Source of the DNA: Flaccisagitta enflata
Lineage: Eukaryota > Chaetognatha > Sagittoidea > Aphragmophora
Direction of reading: 5' to 3'
Length of the DNA stretch: 64,000 bases
Assembly (NCBI GenBank): GCA_965153355.1
Contig: OZ231127.1
Coordinates: 18,414,001-18,478,000 of the forward strand
Under the pieces are notes generated by a model, which saw only the letters and a program-made list of their open reading frames with translations, was not told where the DNA came from and did not search any database. Position numbers and translations under genes: made by a program. This document shows, one piece after another, positions 9,857 through 21,864 of the stretch (positions within the stretch are counted from its first letter, which is position 1; the number at the start of each line of letters is the position of its first letter).

Positions 9857-12330
9857 AGTATGCAAATACAAGAAAACATGTTTATGAGCATATCTGCTTG
9901 TCTGTGAGGGTGTTTTTGAGCATTCTAGCTCATTTAGCTCATTTAGCTCAGTCTATTTTTCTGATTTAAAATGCGATAAATAAATGTTTTGATACATGTT
10001 TGAGCATGCAAATACAAGAAAGCATGTCAGTGAGCAGAGTTCAGAGTGTGGAATGCTAAACACTGTTTAACACTGTTTAACACTGGGACCCTCTTTAATT
10101 TCCGATATTGTGTTAAACTATGTTTAACAGGTCTCTTGTTAAAACGCAGCTTCTTTTGAAGGGGTTCATGTTTAACAGGTTTCATGTTAAACAGGTCTGG
10201 TGTTAAACAGGTCTGGTGTTAAACATGGTTCGTGTTAAGCAGGGTTCGTGTTGAACAGGGCTGGTGTTAAACAGGGCTGGTGTTAAACAGGGCTGGTGTT
10301 AAACTGGGCTGGTGTTAAACAGAGCTGGTGTTAAACAGGGCTGGTGTTAAACAGGGCTGGTGTTAAACAGGGCTGGTGTTAAACAGGGCTGGTGTTAAAC
10401 AGGGCTGGTGTTAAACAGGGCTGGTGTTAAACAGGGCTGGTGTTAAACAGGGCTGGTGTTAAACAGGGCTGGTGTTAAACAGGGCTGGTGTTAAACAGGG
10501 CTGGTATTAAACAGGGCTGGTGTTAAACAGGGCTGGTGTTAAACAGGGCTGGTGTTAAACAGGGCTGGTGTTAAACAGGGCTGGTGTTAAACAGGGCTGG
10601 TGTTAAACAGGGCTGGTGTTAAACAGGGCTGGTGTTAAACAGGGCTGGTGTTAAACAGGGCTGGTGTTAAACAGGGCTGGTGTTAAACAGGGCTGGTGTT
10701 AAACAGGGCTGGTGTTAAACAGGGCTGGTGTTAAACAGGGCTGGTGTTAAACAGGGCTGGTGTTAAACAGGGCTGGTGTTATACATAGTGTAAACAGGGC
10801 TTGTGTTAAACAGGGCTTGTGTTAAACAGGGCTTGTGTTAAACAGGGCTTGTGTTAAACAGGGCTTGTGTTAAAACGCTGATCTGTTTGACACGCTGGTC
10901 TGTTTAACACGCTTGCCTGTTTAACACGCTTGCCTGTTTAACAAGAGGTCTGTTTAACTAGGGGTCTGTTTAACAAGGGGTGTAATTAACAAGATGTTAG
11001 GCATTATGTTTAACACACGGCCTGTTTAACACTGGACCTGTTTAACACTGGACTTGTTTAACACCGGACCTGTTTAACACTGGACTTGTTTAACACTAAA
11101 CCTGTTTAACACCAGACCTGTTTAACACTAGACCTGTTTAACACAGAACCTTTTTAACACGGAACCTGTTTAACACGGAACCTGTTTAACACGGAATCTG
11201 TTTAACACCGTTTAACACGTGTTAAAACCTGTTTAACAGGGACCCTCTTTAATTTTGGGCGTGTTAAACAGTGTTAAACAGTGTTTAGCATTCCACACTC
11301 TGAGAGTTGCTCATCTGTGAGGGTGTTTTTGAGTATTCAAGCTCATTTAGCTCATTTAGCTTATTTAGCTTGCTTTTTTTCTGATTTTAAAACAGATAAA
11401 TAAATGTTATGATTTAAGCATGCAAATACAAGAAAGCATGTCATTAAGCATAGCTGGTTGTTTAATTTAGTGATTTTGAATATCTTAGCTCATCTAGCTT
11501 ATTTGGCTTAATCCTATTTTTCTCTGATTTTCAGTGCAACCAATACATACAATTGCTCTCAATTTGATCTAACAAATAAAAAGAGTTGCAGTGACTGAAG
11601 ACAAAAGCTTGGTGAAAAGTGAACAACGCTTATGACTTTTTTCCTCACGGCGACAGCCGCCATTACTGGTACATAAGTGAGGAACTTTTTTTACAAAGAA
11701 TTCAAATTGAATTTATTTTAATATGATTTTAAGTAGGATCAGTAAAGGAGTGTATTTCTATTTGTTTGAGCATGCAAGTACAAGAAAATATGTTTATGAG
11801 CATAGCTGTTCATCTGTGAGAGTGTTGTTGAGCATTCTAGCTCATTTAGTTCATTAAGCTAAATCTTTTTTTTTTATTTCAAATGCGATAAATGATTAAA
11901 AATTTTGTTGCAAGTTTATGCAAGCAGATACAACAAGACATATTAATGAGCATAGCTGCTTATCTTTGAGGGTGTTTTTAAGTATTACAGCTCACTTAGC
12001 TTTTTTAGCTCAGTCTTTTCTTTTCATATTTTTAATGGGATCAGTAGATAAATGTTTTGATGTGAGCATGCAAGTACAAGAAAGCATCTCAGTGAGCATA
12101 GCTAGTTGTCTGGTTGAGTGATTTTGAGCATTTTAGCTCATCTAGCTCATTTGGCTCAGTCTGATATATTTTTTTGATTTTCAGTGCAATCAATACATAC
12201 AATTGCTCTTGATCTGATCTAAAAAAAAAAGGATTTTCAGTGACTGAAGACAAAAGCTTGGTGAAAGGTGACCAATGCTTACGACTTTTTTCCTCATGGC
12301 GACAGCAGCCATTACTGGTTGGAAAACGAA
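9857..12330. repeat. Tandem array of ~150-350 bp units (GAGCATGCAAATACAAG)
   Basis: Units start with GAGCATGCAAATACAAG or a close variant near 9857, 10003, 11417, 11769, 11917 and 12063, and continue with GAGCATAGCTG, GTGAGGGTGTTTTTGAGCAT, TAGCTCATTTAGCTC and GCGATAAATAAATG. Two units carry an extra part (ATACATACAATTGCTCT, CTGAAGACAAAAGCTTGGTG, CATTACTGGT) about 660 bp apart. The array is interrupted by the insertion at 10042-11302. Confidence 0.8.
10042..11302. mobile_element. Foldback element built of a 16-bp minisatellite
   Basis: The terminal inverted repeats start CAGAGTGTGGAATGCTAAAC and extend over about 80 bp, both including GGGACCCTCTTTAATTT. They are flanked by AGAGTT on both sides (10036-10041 and 11303-11308). 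The left two-thirds is an array of the 16-bp unit ACAGGGCTGGTGTTAA, with about 35 copies nearly identical, then an ACAGGGCTTGTGTTAA variant. The right third carries diverged units in the opposite orientation (CTGTTTAACACGG type). The whole could fold into one large hairpin. No protein is encoded. Confidence 0.85.
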
Positions 12331-12438
12331 AGAAGCCAGGGGATTGATTTTTAGAACATAGACTCGTAAAATGATGTTTTATTGTCCATGATAGTTGGTT
12401 GCCATGGAAACGCATTTTCATGTATTTACGCTGAAATA

Positions 12439-12662
12439 TCAATATTTTGAGAATTTTTTTTGAGGGAACATCGCTTAAAATTAAATTTGCTACAACTTTC
12501 CCACAGTATGTTCTGTAAGAATGTTGCTCATTTAGCGGTTGCTAGGGATTGTCACCTAGCAGCGGCCAAACGAGCGATATTCTTACCGAACATATTGTGG
12601 GAAAATTTTAGCAAATTTGATTTTAAGCAATGTTCCCTAAAAGAATCTCTCAAAATATTGAC
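12439..12662. mobile_element. Short foldback element, copy 1
   Basis: The inverted ends are TCAATATTTTGAGA. The inner arms contain GGGAACATCGCTTAAAAT, AATTTGCTACAACTTTCCC and GTAAGAATGTTGCTC, all repeated in reverse. The loop is GCGGTTGCTAGG...CCTAGCAGCGGCC-like, itself self-complementary. A related copy with the same flanks (CATGATAGTTGGTTGCCATG) is at 49427-49731. Confidence 0.75.
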
Positions 12663-12764
12663 ATTTTAGCCATGTTCTCATAAATAACAAGTGTATGCGA
12701 CATATGGTTATTCAAATCATTGTCACTTCGCATCAAATAGACAAAGAGTATTAAATTTGAGCGC

Positions 12765-12769
<5 letters not shown>

Positions 12770-12843
<74 letters not shown>

Positions 12844-12868
12844 AGTGAGTGAGTGAGTGAGTGAGTGA

Positions 12869-12937
<69 letters not shown>

Positions 12938-12990
12938 TGCGTGCGTGCTTGCGTGCGTGTGTGTGCGTGTGTGTGCGTGCGTGTGTGTGG
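12770..12990. repeat. Compound (TG)n-(GAGT)n-(TG)n-(CGTG)n microsatellite
   Basis: TG run, about seven GAGT units at 12843-12872, a second TG run, then degenerate CGTG units. Cys/Val and Thr/His repeat frames here are not genes. Confidence 0.95.
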
Positions 12991-13152
12991 GCCTCTGTGT
13001 GTGTTTTTGTGTGGTTAAGCGCCGATTTAGGCGAAATGGCGAAGAAAAGGTCCTATTTCTGCTTGTGGTATGCTCCGGTTGTATGTATATTGTATGCAAT
13101 ATATCAAATGAATTTTTTACGGTTTCCCTCTCGTCTTTCCGGTTTTATCAAG

Positions 13153-13593
<441 letters not shown>

Positions 13594-14574
13594 GTTTTTT
13601 CACGCTATCACTCTCTTATTGCTGCTGCTGCTGCCTTTTTCACCCTTTTTTCATGGATATGCAATAAATAAATCCTATCACTCTCATATAATCTGATTTA
13701 TAGCGAAAAAGAATTTCTTGATTAAATAATTAATTTAGCGCGAGAAAATACATCTGGGGTAAAAGCAGTGTCAATAAATAAATATCCCGGTTCCACTTAG
13801 CTCATGTTCTGATGAGATTATCCCTCGTTTTTTCTCTATTCCTTCTTTAATGCCCCCCTTTCTTGACAAAATTTGTACCTTCTTATTAGATGGAGGGGGG
13901 GGGGGCTATATCAATGTGACTTTTGTGGATTTTCTCAATTTCATCCATTTGTCCATTCGTTTGTCTATTCATCCTTTACTCAGTATTCGCTGTCCGCACG
14001 CTGTACATACCTCTATCCGTATGCGTTCTTGGATGATTCCCGACCTCCCAAAGTTTTATTTTTTTCTTCAATTTGTCACTTGCTGTGCCAGTCTCGAATT
14101 TCTCGCTTCTATTTCTTTTTATTTCCCCTTGTTTTCATTTGTTTTATTTTCATTCAATTTTTTGTCAAGTTTTCTCTCTTCTCTTAATTTCGTATTCTTA
14201 TCTCTTTGTTCTTGGTTCTCCACTCTCTTTTGCTTTCTTTTCATTTTCTCGTGTTTATTCTTTCCTCCCATTTTTGGGAATTTGTGTTGTTTTTAAGACA
14301 GACCCACGAACCTCCACTTAACACGATGGATTCTTATCTGTCTGTCTATGTTTGTCTGTCTGTCGGTCTCGTTGTCTGTTTATCTGCTCTGATTTGTATG
14401 TCTTTTCTGAAAGTGATGTGTGTTCCCCCCAGGCTGCCATCCCCACACCTTGATTACCTTTTCTGACTTTCTTTTGACGAAAGTGAGGTAGGTGGATAGC
14501 TGACGAACACGACTTATCACTTGAATGTAGGAATATATCAAATTGAGGGATTTCTTTCATGTGTAGTTATAGCA

Positions 14575-14844
14575 TTTTTAGTCGCGGACACGCGACTTTA
14601 TAAGCCACTTTTCGGTCCGTCGGTCCGTCGGTTCGTCGGTCCGTCGGTCGGTCAGTCCGTCGGTCGGTCGGTCGGTCAGTCCGTCGGTCCGTCAGTCGGT
14701 CGGTCGGTCGGTCGGTCGGTCGGTCGGTCGGTCGGTCGGTCGGTCGGTCGGTCGGTCGGTCGGTCACGAAACTGTTTTTCAACTTATCCGCTCCTGCCCA
14801 CCCGTCTGCGACTAATGCTGCCGTGTACTATACGGCCTTGTTTT
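14575..14844 (+). mobile_element. Tag element, copy D, with the longest CGGT tract
   Basis: Tag AGTCGCGGAC at 14580-14589 is followed by its complement, then CTTTATAAGCCACTTTTCGG and about 40 CGGT/CCGT/CAGT tetramers. Then come CCTGCCCACCC, the distal tag complement GTCTGCGACT (one mismatch), and TATACGGCCTTGTTTT. The tetramer tract makes this copy nearly twice the usual length. Confidence 0.9.
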
Positions 14845-14934
14845 CATTTTTTTTCCTTTGATTTTGTATAATTGTACAATGTACATGCATCGCGTTGATA
14901 TTCGATGTTGTTTTCGCCGATCTGTCACTGTGTT

Positions 14935-15230
14935 ACAATCATTTGGAAAAAAGTCGAAGAGACGAAGTCCCTTTGGTCTTTTTGAGTCCTGCAGAGAAAA
15001 ACGGATTTCCCTTTGTTTTATGAGTCGTTTGGGAAAGTTGATACATTTTGGGGACAAAATGAGACTACGCATGAAATTGATAGCTAAAAAAGAGCTAATT
15101 CTCCTCTTTCAGATGACGCCAAGCAGAATTCTGTGCAATTGATAGTTTTGGAGCCATGATTTTTTAAATTATTTTATATTTTTTCGCATTTTTGCATTTT
15201 TCCCAAAAACAAGGAATCGAGTTAGTTGAA
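14935..15230. repeat. Dispersed AAGTCGAA repeat, copy 2
   Basis: Carries GGAAAAAAGTCGAAG, GCTAAAAAAGAGCTAATTCTC, CTCTTTCAGATGACGCC, AAGCAGAATTCTGTG, and TTTTGGAGCCATGATTTTTT in the same order as the copies at 9430-9830 and 17765-18045. A short dispersed word, TACGACTTTTTTCCT with CGGCGAGAGCC, follows at 15423-15452 and matches 12280-12310. Confidence 0.6.
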
Positions 15231-15769
15231 GTCTATTTGAACTTTGAAATGTCCCAGGTGATGATTGTGCATCCTGGCAGCACAGTCTCTCTTTCATTTC
15301 AACTCTGGATGCTATGAGAGACTTTGTCCGTCAGTCCATCCATTGGTATGTTGGTCCGTCTGTCCGTCCGACAACCAGACAACCAGACAAAAAACAATCA
15401 CAAGAAATTCCAAAACCTCGCACTTACGACTTTTTTCCTACGGCGAGAGCCACCTTTATTGGTAACACATGGCTTTGAATGCCCGTCATTTATAAAATCG
15501 AGCCGCATACGAAGGGAGTTGAGGAACTAATTGTGATTTGAAGAGCAATTTTTTACGGTCCATTGACTAAAAATATAGTTGTCATTGGAAATAATGACGC
15601 AAGCTCAATGCGTTCAATGAGTGAGATATTTATTTGATGTTGACACGTTTCACATGACGCATCAAGATGTGTCCGTCCCCAAAGAACTCTACGGCTTGAC
15701 ATGAAAATAACAGTTCTCTATCTCTGTTTCTCTTTCGATTCGTCTTTCCATCTGACACTGTTGGCCTCT

Positions 15770-16056
<287 letters not shown>

Positions 16057-16448
16057 TCCCAATGGAGAATACACTCATGGAAATATTCATATTCCCGATG
16101 GTATGTTTTCTCCTTCTATCTCAATAATCCATTCCGACTCGATTCACATCGTTGCTGCGCTACCGACTATGTTTTTTTTCTTCCTTGCACTATGTGGAGA
16201 GGAGAGGTGTTTTTTTTCTCCTGTGACAGACCTCTCACGGAACCGGGGGATTGTAGGTTGGGGAAAGGGGGTGGGGGAGGTGTGATGTTGGGGAAACAGT
16301 TTTGATGGGTAGTTTAAATTGTGTCATATGAAGAAGTGTCGCCATTGCTTTGTTGTTGGCATGGCTCAACAATGTTGGCTTTGGGCTGCTAGCGTCTAGT
16401 TCTGCATTGCTAGTAAATACGAATCGTGGCACTTGAGTTTGTGCTTGG

Positions 16449-16569
<121 letters not shown>

Positions 16570-16689
16570 GTCTTGGTAGATCGTGTCTTGTCATTTTCAT
16601 TGGTGCACGCGAAGACCTCTAATTCATAAATTTACAAATGAATGATGACTGCTTTGTCACTTGATTCGTTGTGTATCCTCCCATCTGAT

Positions 16690-16850
16690 TCAATATGTAT
16701 CATATGACTTGTTACATGTGTCATTTGCCTCGGTGCATGTTTCATCTGATTCGATATGTGTCATATGACTTATTTCTCGTGTCATTTGCCTCGGTGCATG
16801 TTTCATCTCTTTTGACTCGGTACACATATTTAGTGTCATTTGATATGATT
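16690..16850. repeat. Short tandem repeat, ~60 bp unit
   Basis: Two to three units containing GATTCGATATGTGTCATATG, ACTTATT, GTGTCATTTGCCTCGGTGCA and TGTTTCATCT. Confidence 0.7.
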
Positions 16851-16991
16851 TGGTAGGCGTCGTGTCATGGTTGTGAACCAGTCAAATGGCGCTCACAAAT
16901 CGCAAAAAAGAAAGAGAAAAAAAACGAACAAAAAAACCTCGTGTATACTGCCCAAATATTCCAATTCGTATTTCATTCACAACTATTTTCA

Positions 16992-16997
<6 letters not shown>

Positions 16998-17077
<80 letters not shown>
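16998..17077. repeat. (CT)n microsatellite
   Basis: About 40 CT units directly abutting the GGGCAGC element at 17083. Confidence 0.95.
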
Positions 17078-17079
<2 letters not shown>

Positions 17080-17082
17080 CTT

Positions 17083-17550
17083 TTGGGCAGCGGCCCCGAA
17101 GGGGCCGATGACCTATGCTTTCACATATGCAGAAATTTCTCCTCCTTCTTCTTTTTCCGTGCGTCCATCCCCCCCCAAGATCCAAATCCTGGCCAAGATG
17201 CCCAAAACCCAGCCTTGAGGCTCAAATCCTGGCTGTGAGGCCCAAAACCCGGCCTGGAGGCCCAAATCGTGGCTGTGAGGCCGAAATTCCAGACTTTATG
17301 TCCAAATCTAAACCTTGAGGCCCTTATCTTAGCCTTGAGGCCCAAATCCCAGCCTTGAGGTCCGAATTCTAGCCTTGAGACCCAAATCCCAGCCTTGAGG
17401 CCCACATCCATGCCTTGAGGCCTAAATCACAGAAATTTACTTAGCATAGGTCATCGGTCCCTTGGGGGCCGCTGCCCCTCTAACCACCTCTTACCCACAT
17501 ACACTCACATAGGGGCAACGGGTACCGCTGACCATATAACGCTTTTGCGA
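17083..17550 (+). mobile_element. GGGCAGCGGCCCC element, full copy
   Basis: Starts TTGGGCAGCGGCCCCGAAGG, followed by CCGATGACCTATGCTTTCAC. The body is a minisatellite of about 20 bp (GCCTTGAGGCCCAAATCC type, 17210-17430). It then has the start in reverse (GCATAGGTCATCGG ... GGGGGCCGCTGCCC), and a single-copy tail with GGGTACCGCTGACCA and AACGCTTTTGCGACTA. It is therefore a foldback body plus a non-inverted tail. Confidence 0.8.
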
Positions 17551-17764
17551 CTACTTTTCTTCATTTTTTGTTCTCGTCTGATTTTTTCTCTTCATGCTTT
17601 CAGTCTCTTTTGACCTCTGTTAAGCGTCACCTCCATTCTCTTCCATCATTATTTTTTTTCTTTTGCGAATTCTTCTTACCCGCTATTCTACATCTATACC
17701 GTTATCGTCTATCTCTCTTCTCCTCTATTTCTTATTCCAACCAGCCTCTTATCCGCCACTTATT

Positions 17765-18045
17765 GGAAAAAAGTCGAATTACGTAATTCGACTTTTTGAA
17801 ACGTAGGGGAGAAATAAAGTTTTCCATTTTGGGTTTGGGACAATTTTCGGAAGTTGTGCCGTTTTTGGGCTGGGAGTATATATTTTTTGATATTCATAGC
17901 TAAGAAAGACCTTATTTTTCTCTTTCAAATGGCGCTAACCAGAAGTCTCTACGATCATTAGTTTTGGCGCTATGAATTTTTTAATCTTTTATTATTTTTC
18001 CGAATTTTCGCGAAAATCGATAATTTTCTTGATCCTATTTCAGAG
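17765..18045. repeat. Dispersed AAGTCGAA repeat, copy 3
   Basis: Begins GGAAAAAAGTCGAATTACG, a perfect palindrome around AAGTCGAATTACGTAATTCG. It then shows AGGGGAGAAATAAAGTTTTCC, GCTAAGAAAGACC, CTCTTTCAAATGGCGC and TTTTGGCGCTATGAATTTTT. Confidence 0.65.
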
Positions 18046-18134
18046 CCATATGTAACATGATAGATGAGTCAATATGTTACACAAATTGACCCTAACTTTT
18101 ATGATGCTGGCTTTTGCATTTCTACTTTAGAGAG

Positions 18135-18281
18135 TAAGAGAGAGAGAGAGTTAGAGAGAGAGTTAGAAGAAAAAGAAGACACACACACACACACACACAA
18201 CACACACACACACATACATTCATACACAAACACAAACACACACATACACATTCACACACGAAGACAGAGAGAGAGAGAAGA

Positions 18282-18318
<37 letters not shown>

Positions 18319-18325
18319 CAAGACA
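18135..18325. repeat. Compound (GA)n/(CA)n microsatellite
   Basis: Imperfect GA units at 18135-18165 and 18266-18282, CA units at 18180-18250 and 18283-18315. Confidence 0.9.
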
Positions 18326-18611
18326 AAGGAAGACCAAAGAATTGACAGTTGGACACAAACAAGCAAACAGTCAACCAGACATATAGAGATGCACATGCAA
18401 GAACATGCACTGAAAAGAAGTTTCCCATTTACGACTTTCTCCTCCAGCCTCCTTTCTAATCTAGCCTCTTATCGGCCACTTATATTGGACACTCAGACTC
18501 TAGATGTAGATTCCAGAGTAAAAACTATCTTCTTATGAGTTATGTTCCACTACCCATTACCCAACAATTAACTCTCTGCTCATAAAAACTCCCCTTTCTT
18601 CGGTCGTCAAA

Positions 18612-18720
18612 TACTATTGGTTCTAGCTTCTATCCCATATCAATCATTCTTTTTCTTTCCAACTCACTATTGGTTCTAGCTTCTATCCCATATCAATCAT
18701 TCTTCTTCTCTCCAACTCAC
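18612..18720. repeat. 54-bp direct duplication
   Basis: ACTATTGGTTCTAGCTTCTA with the following sequence occurs at 18612 and again at 18666, with two or three mismatches over the unit. Confidence 0.85.
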
Positions 18721-18858
18721 TAAATGATCTCTTCATTTTCCTCTACCCGTCTTTGCATCATTCTGTTTCCCTTCCCTCTGAATCAGCTATCCCCTACCTT
18801 TCATTCGCTTCTTGTTTCTATACTTCCTTCATTCCCTTCCTTTTCTCCCCCACCCCTC

Positions 18859-19008
18859 TTTTTAGTTGCGGACACGCAACTCTATATGAGGCTTTGTCCG
18901 TCCGTCGGTTGGTTGGTCCGTGGTGATCGAGTTGAAAAGTGGGAAAACGCGCATTTCTGCCCCTGCCCACCCGTCCGCAACTGATGGCCGTGTATCCGGC
19001 CTTGTTTT
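18859..19008 (+). mobile_element. Tag element, copy E
   Basis: Tag AGTTGCGGAC at 18864-18873, local complement GCAACT, TATATGAGGCTTTGTCCGTC, a very short CGGT tract, GAGTTGAAAAGTGGGAAAAC, CCCCTGCCCACCC, the exact distal complement GTCCGCAACT at 18973-18982, then GTGTATCCGGCCTTGTTTT. Only about 150 bp long, so the tetramer tract is not needed for the ends to persist. Confidence 0.9.
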
Positions 19009-19214
19009 AATAGATGATAATCTGTTCTCCTCTCTTTTCTTTTGGCGATTCTTTCCTCCTTCTTTCCTATTCCCCAATAACATTAATCAATTCTATCCTT
19101 CTTATATATAATACCTTCAATCCCACTTCCCATCCCATCAATTCATCTCCTCCTCCCTCTGCTCCTCCTCCTCCTCATCATCATCACCATCTCTTCCCCT
19201 TTTCCTCCTCTTAG

Positions 19215-20760
19215 CCTTCCGGTTCACCGAACTCCGACTCCAAGGACGCGTTTTCTTCATCTTCGATCACATCATCAACAACAACAGCATCGACAACAAC
19301 AGCAACGACGACGACGATGGCGATAACGACGACATCCACAACGACGACGACGACGACGCGAATGTCGAAAGACTCCCTCAAAGAATCTTCTTCGTCTTTA
19401 TTTTCATCTGTGATCATCACTAGCCCACCACCCATCACCAACCCACCACCCATCACCAGCCCACCGATTTCACTGCCCCTTCATCACCACCCACAGCACC
19501 TCTATCATCGGCGGGGTGATACAGGTGACGACGTTGGCAACAACGGCGACGACGACGATATCGACGACGTCGACCATGTCGGAGACGCTCGCGACAGAAA
19601 TGACGATAATCAAGATCGTCATCGTCATCAACGTCATCATCGAAATCATCGTAACGAGGAAAGTCTTGACTCGATCGTTGACGAATTGAGGGCCTCCGCC
19701 GCTGCCACAAAAAGGGACATCAATCCGGCGAAGAGAACCAAAGATTTAATCAGAGAAGAAAAACGACGACATAAACATCACCATCATCATCATCATCATC
19801 ACCATCACCATCACCGTCATCGACAGACGGGGGTGGTAAACAGTGACGTCGTAAGTGGCGATGATGGCGGAGGGGGTGACGGCGCTTCCAATCTGATGTC
19901 AGCTCGTCACCAAGACGCCACCTCCGCAGCTTCCTCTTCCTCCTCCAACTCTAATCGTCATCATCATCGTCGACGTCATCATCATCAACATCATCGTCAT
20001 CATCGAGGTCTCGGTGACGATGATGGCGCTGAGGATAGAGAAGGCAGGGAAGGAAAGGACAAAAGCGGAGGAGGAGGCGGCGGCGGCGGCGGTGGCTGCA
20101 GCGATGGCAGCGGTGGTAGCGGAGGTGGTGATGGTGGTTCTTCGGAAGATGATGAGGAAGAGGAAGAAGAGGACGAAGGTTGGGAATCGCCGACGTCGAC
20201 GACGGGAGACGGTTTGTCTTCCACAGACGCTTCATCCATAGAATACATCAACTTTATCGGCAGAGACGTCGACTTGATACGAGCGCAACAAAAACAACAA
20301 TATCATCAACAACAGCAACAACAACAACAACAACAACTACCATCAGGCGTGAGAGACGATATCTACTGGGCAGCAGCCGGTCAACAGCTGCATCATTACC
20401 AGATGCAGCAACTTCCTCATTTACAACAGCAACAACAACAGCAACTGCAGCAACTGCAGCAGCATCGGCACGACGGCTCCGGCGCTGGCTGGACGCCGGA
20501 GAAGACGCCGGATGGCGGAAACCATCTCGGCAGAATCGGCAAGAAGCTCTTCGATAAACTCACCGGAAAACTTCTCAGCGATAATAACCATCAGCAACAA
20601 CAACAGCAACAGCAATTATTGCAACAGCAGCAACAACAATTGCAACAACAAAAACAATTGTTTCAATCTCATTTTCCAAGTAATCCAACGTCGAGGCAAG
20701 GCGGACTTTTCTCGCAAAACCCCGAGGCAGAAGAAAAAAACAACAAAAACTCATTTCAAG
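19215..20760 (+). CDS. Exon 2: His/Asp/Gly/Gln-rich exon of the same gene
   Basis: A 1,546-bp exon. The acceptor CCTCCTCTTAG precedes 19215, and the donor is TTTCAAG|GTGAAA at 20761. An alternative donor, CCAA|GTAATC at 20680, gives the same phase with 27 fewer codons. It codes 515 residues plus one base. In order: a Ser/Thr-rich start, Pro repeats (NPPPITSPP), an Asp/Arg/His-rich part, a unique stretch with SIVDELRASAAATKRDINPA near residues 155-175, a His run (~187-201), a Gly run (~286-295), an acidic Glu/Asp run (~312-323), then EYINFIGRDVDLIRAQQ. Three Gln runs follow (~362, ~402 and ~459 on), the last preceded by GRIGKKLFDKLTGKLL. No family is recognised. A scaffold or regulatory protein would fit such low complexity, but that is a guess. 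Confidence 0.8.
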
Positions 20761-20791
20761 GTGAAAACAAAATCAACACAGAGAGATGAGT

Positions 20792-20793
<2 letters not shown>

Positions 20794-20842
<49 letters not shown>
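20794..20842. repeat. (GA)n tract just inside intron 2
   Basis: Starts 34 bp after the exon 2 donor and passes into CAGAGACAGA and CAGATATTCAGA repeats up to about 20925. Confidence 0.9.
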
Positions 20843-20847
<5 letters not shown>

Positions 20848-21099
20848 CGACAGAGACAGAGACAGAGACAGATTTACAGACAGATATTCAGACAGATATT
20901 CAGACAGATATACTGACAGATATAGACATTGGGCGAGGAGGAGAAGAGTGTAGAGCTTATTATTGCCTTGTCCATTAATGCAAATGCCATGTCAGCCGCG
21001 CTGCTACAGAAAAACTAAGTCGAGAAATGGGCAGACAGTATCTTGGGAAACAACAGTGATTCAACTGCCGTTCAGTCACATCAATATATACAATCTCAT

Positions 21100-21262
<163 letters not shown>

Positions 21263-21670
21263 AATATATATTTCTGTGATGTATGGTAGATGTCACTGCG
21301 GTTCACGTCATCCCTATCGGAAAGAAATCACCTCAGAGGCCAAATGGGAACAGAAAAAAAAAATCCCATAGCAGAAAGAAAATCGACTTCATGAACGAAA
21401 AAAAAGGGGGAAAAATATGCACGGTTGAGCGAATTGGAGAAGGGATAAGACTGGACAAGATGAGGATGATGAGGAGGAGGGTGCAGGAGGAGGAGGAGGA
21501 TGAGGAGGGTGAAGTTGAGGAGTAAGGATAAGCTCACGGTATCACGACAAAACCCTCGTGGTGTGGCATTGTATTGTAACAAGGGTGGGTAGGGATAGTA
21601 ATAAAATAGAATTATCAAGCAATTGGGTATTGATACAAATAATCGTTAGCAAACGCCAATAAGTATGACA

Positions 21671-21812
21671 AACCGACCGACCAACCAACAGACGGACGGA
21701 TCCATTCATAGATACTGCTTGGTATACACTATACAGTCGCGTGCACGGTACTACGGTGAACAAGTGACGCGGGGGTCACAATATCGTTGCGGTCGGGTGG
21801 GCAGGGGCATAC
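21671..21812 (-). mobile_element. Tag element fragment(s)
   Basis: Minus-strand CGGT tract (CCGACCGACCAACCAACAGA), ATACAGTCGCGTGCACGG, then CGGGTGGGCAGGGGC, which looks like two abutting partial copies. The piece with TTTTCAACTCAATCATCACG and (GGACCAACG)n at 22880-23010 is probably the rest of the second copy, separated by the insertion at 21865-22850. Confidence 0.55.
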
Positions 21813-21864
21813 AATCCCCCTCCACACCCTCGTCCACCCTATACACCCTCACTAACACAGACTA

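Noticed and set aside
10249-10797. Regular short repeats suggesting a CRISPR array
   Set aside because: The 16-bp units are contiguous with no spacers, and the host is an animal. It is a minisatellite inside a foldback element.
18859-19008. Tag element as a tRNA-derived SINE
   Set aside because: No standard A box and B box pair, no poly-A or simple tail, and no clear target duplications. The terminal tag complementarity argues for a different class.
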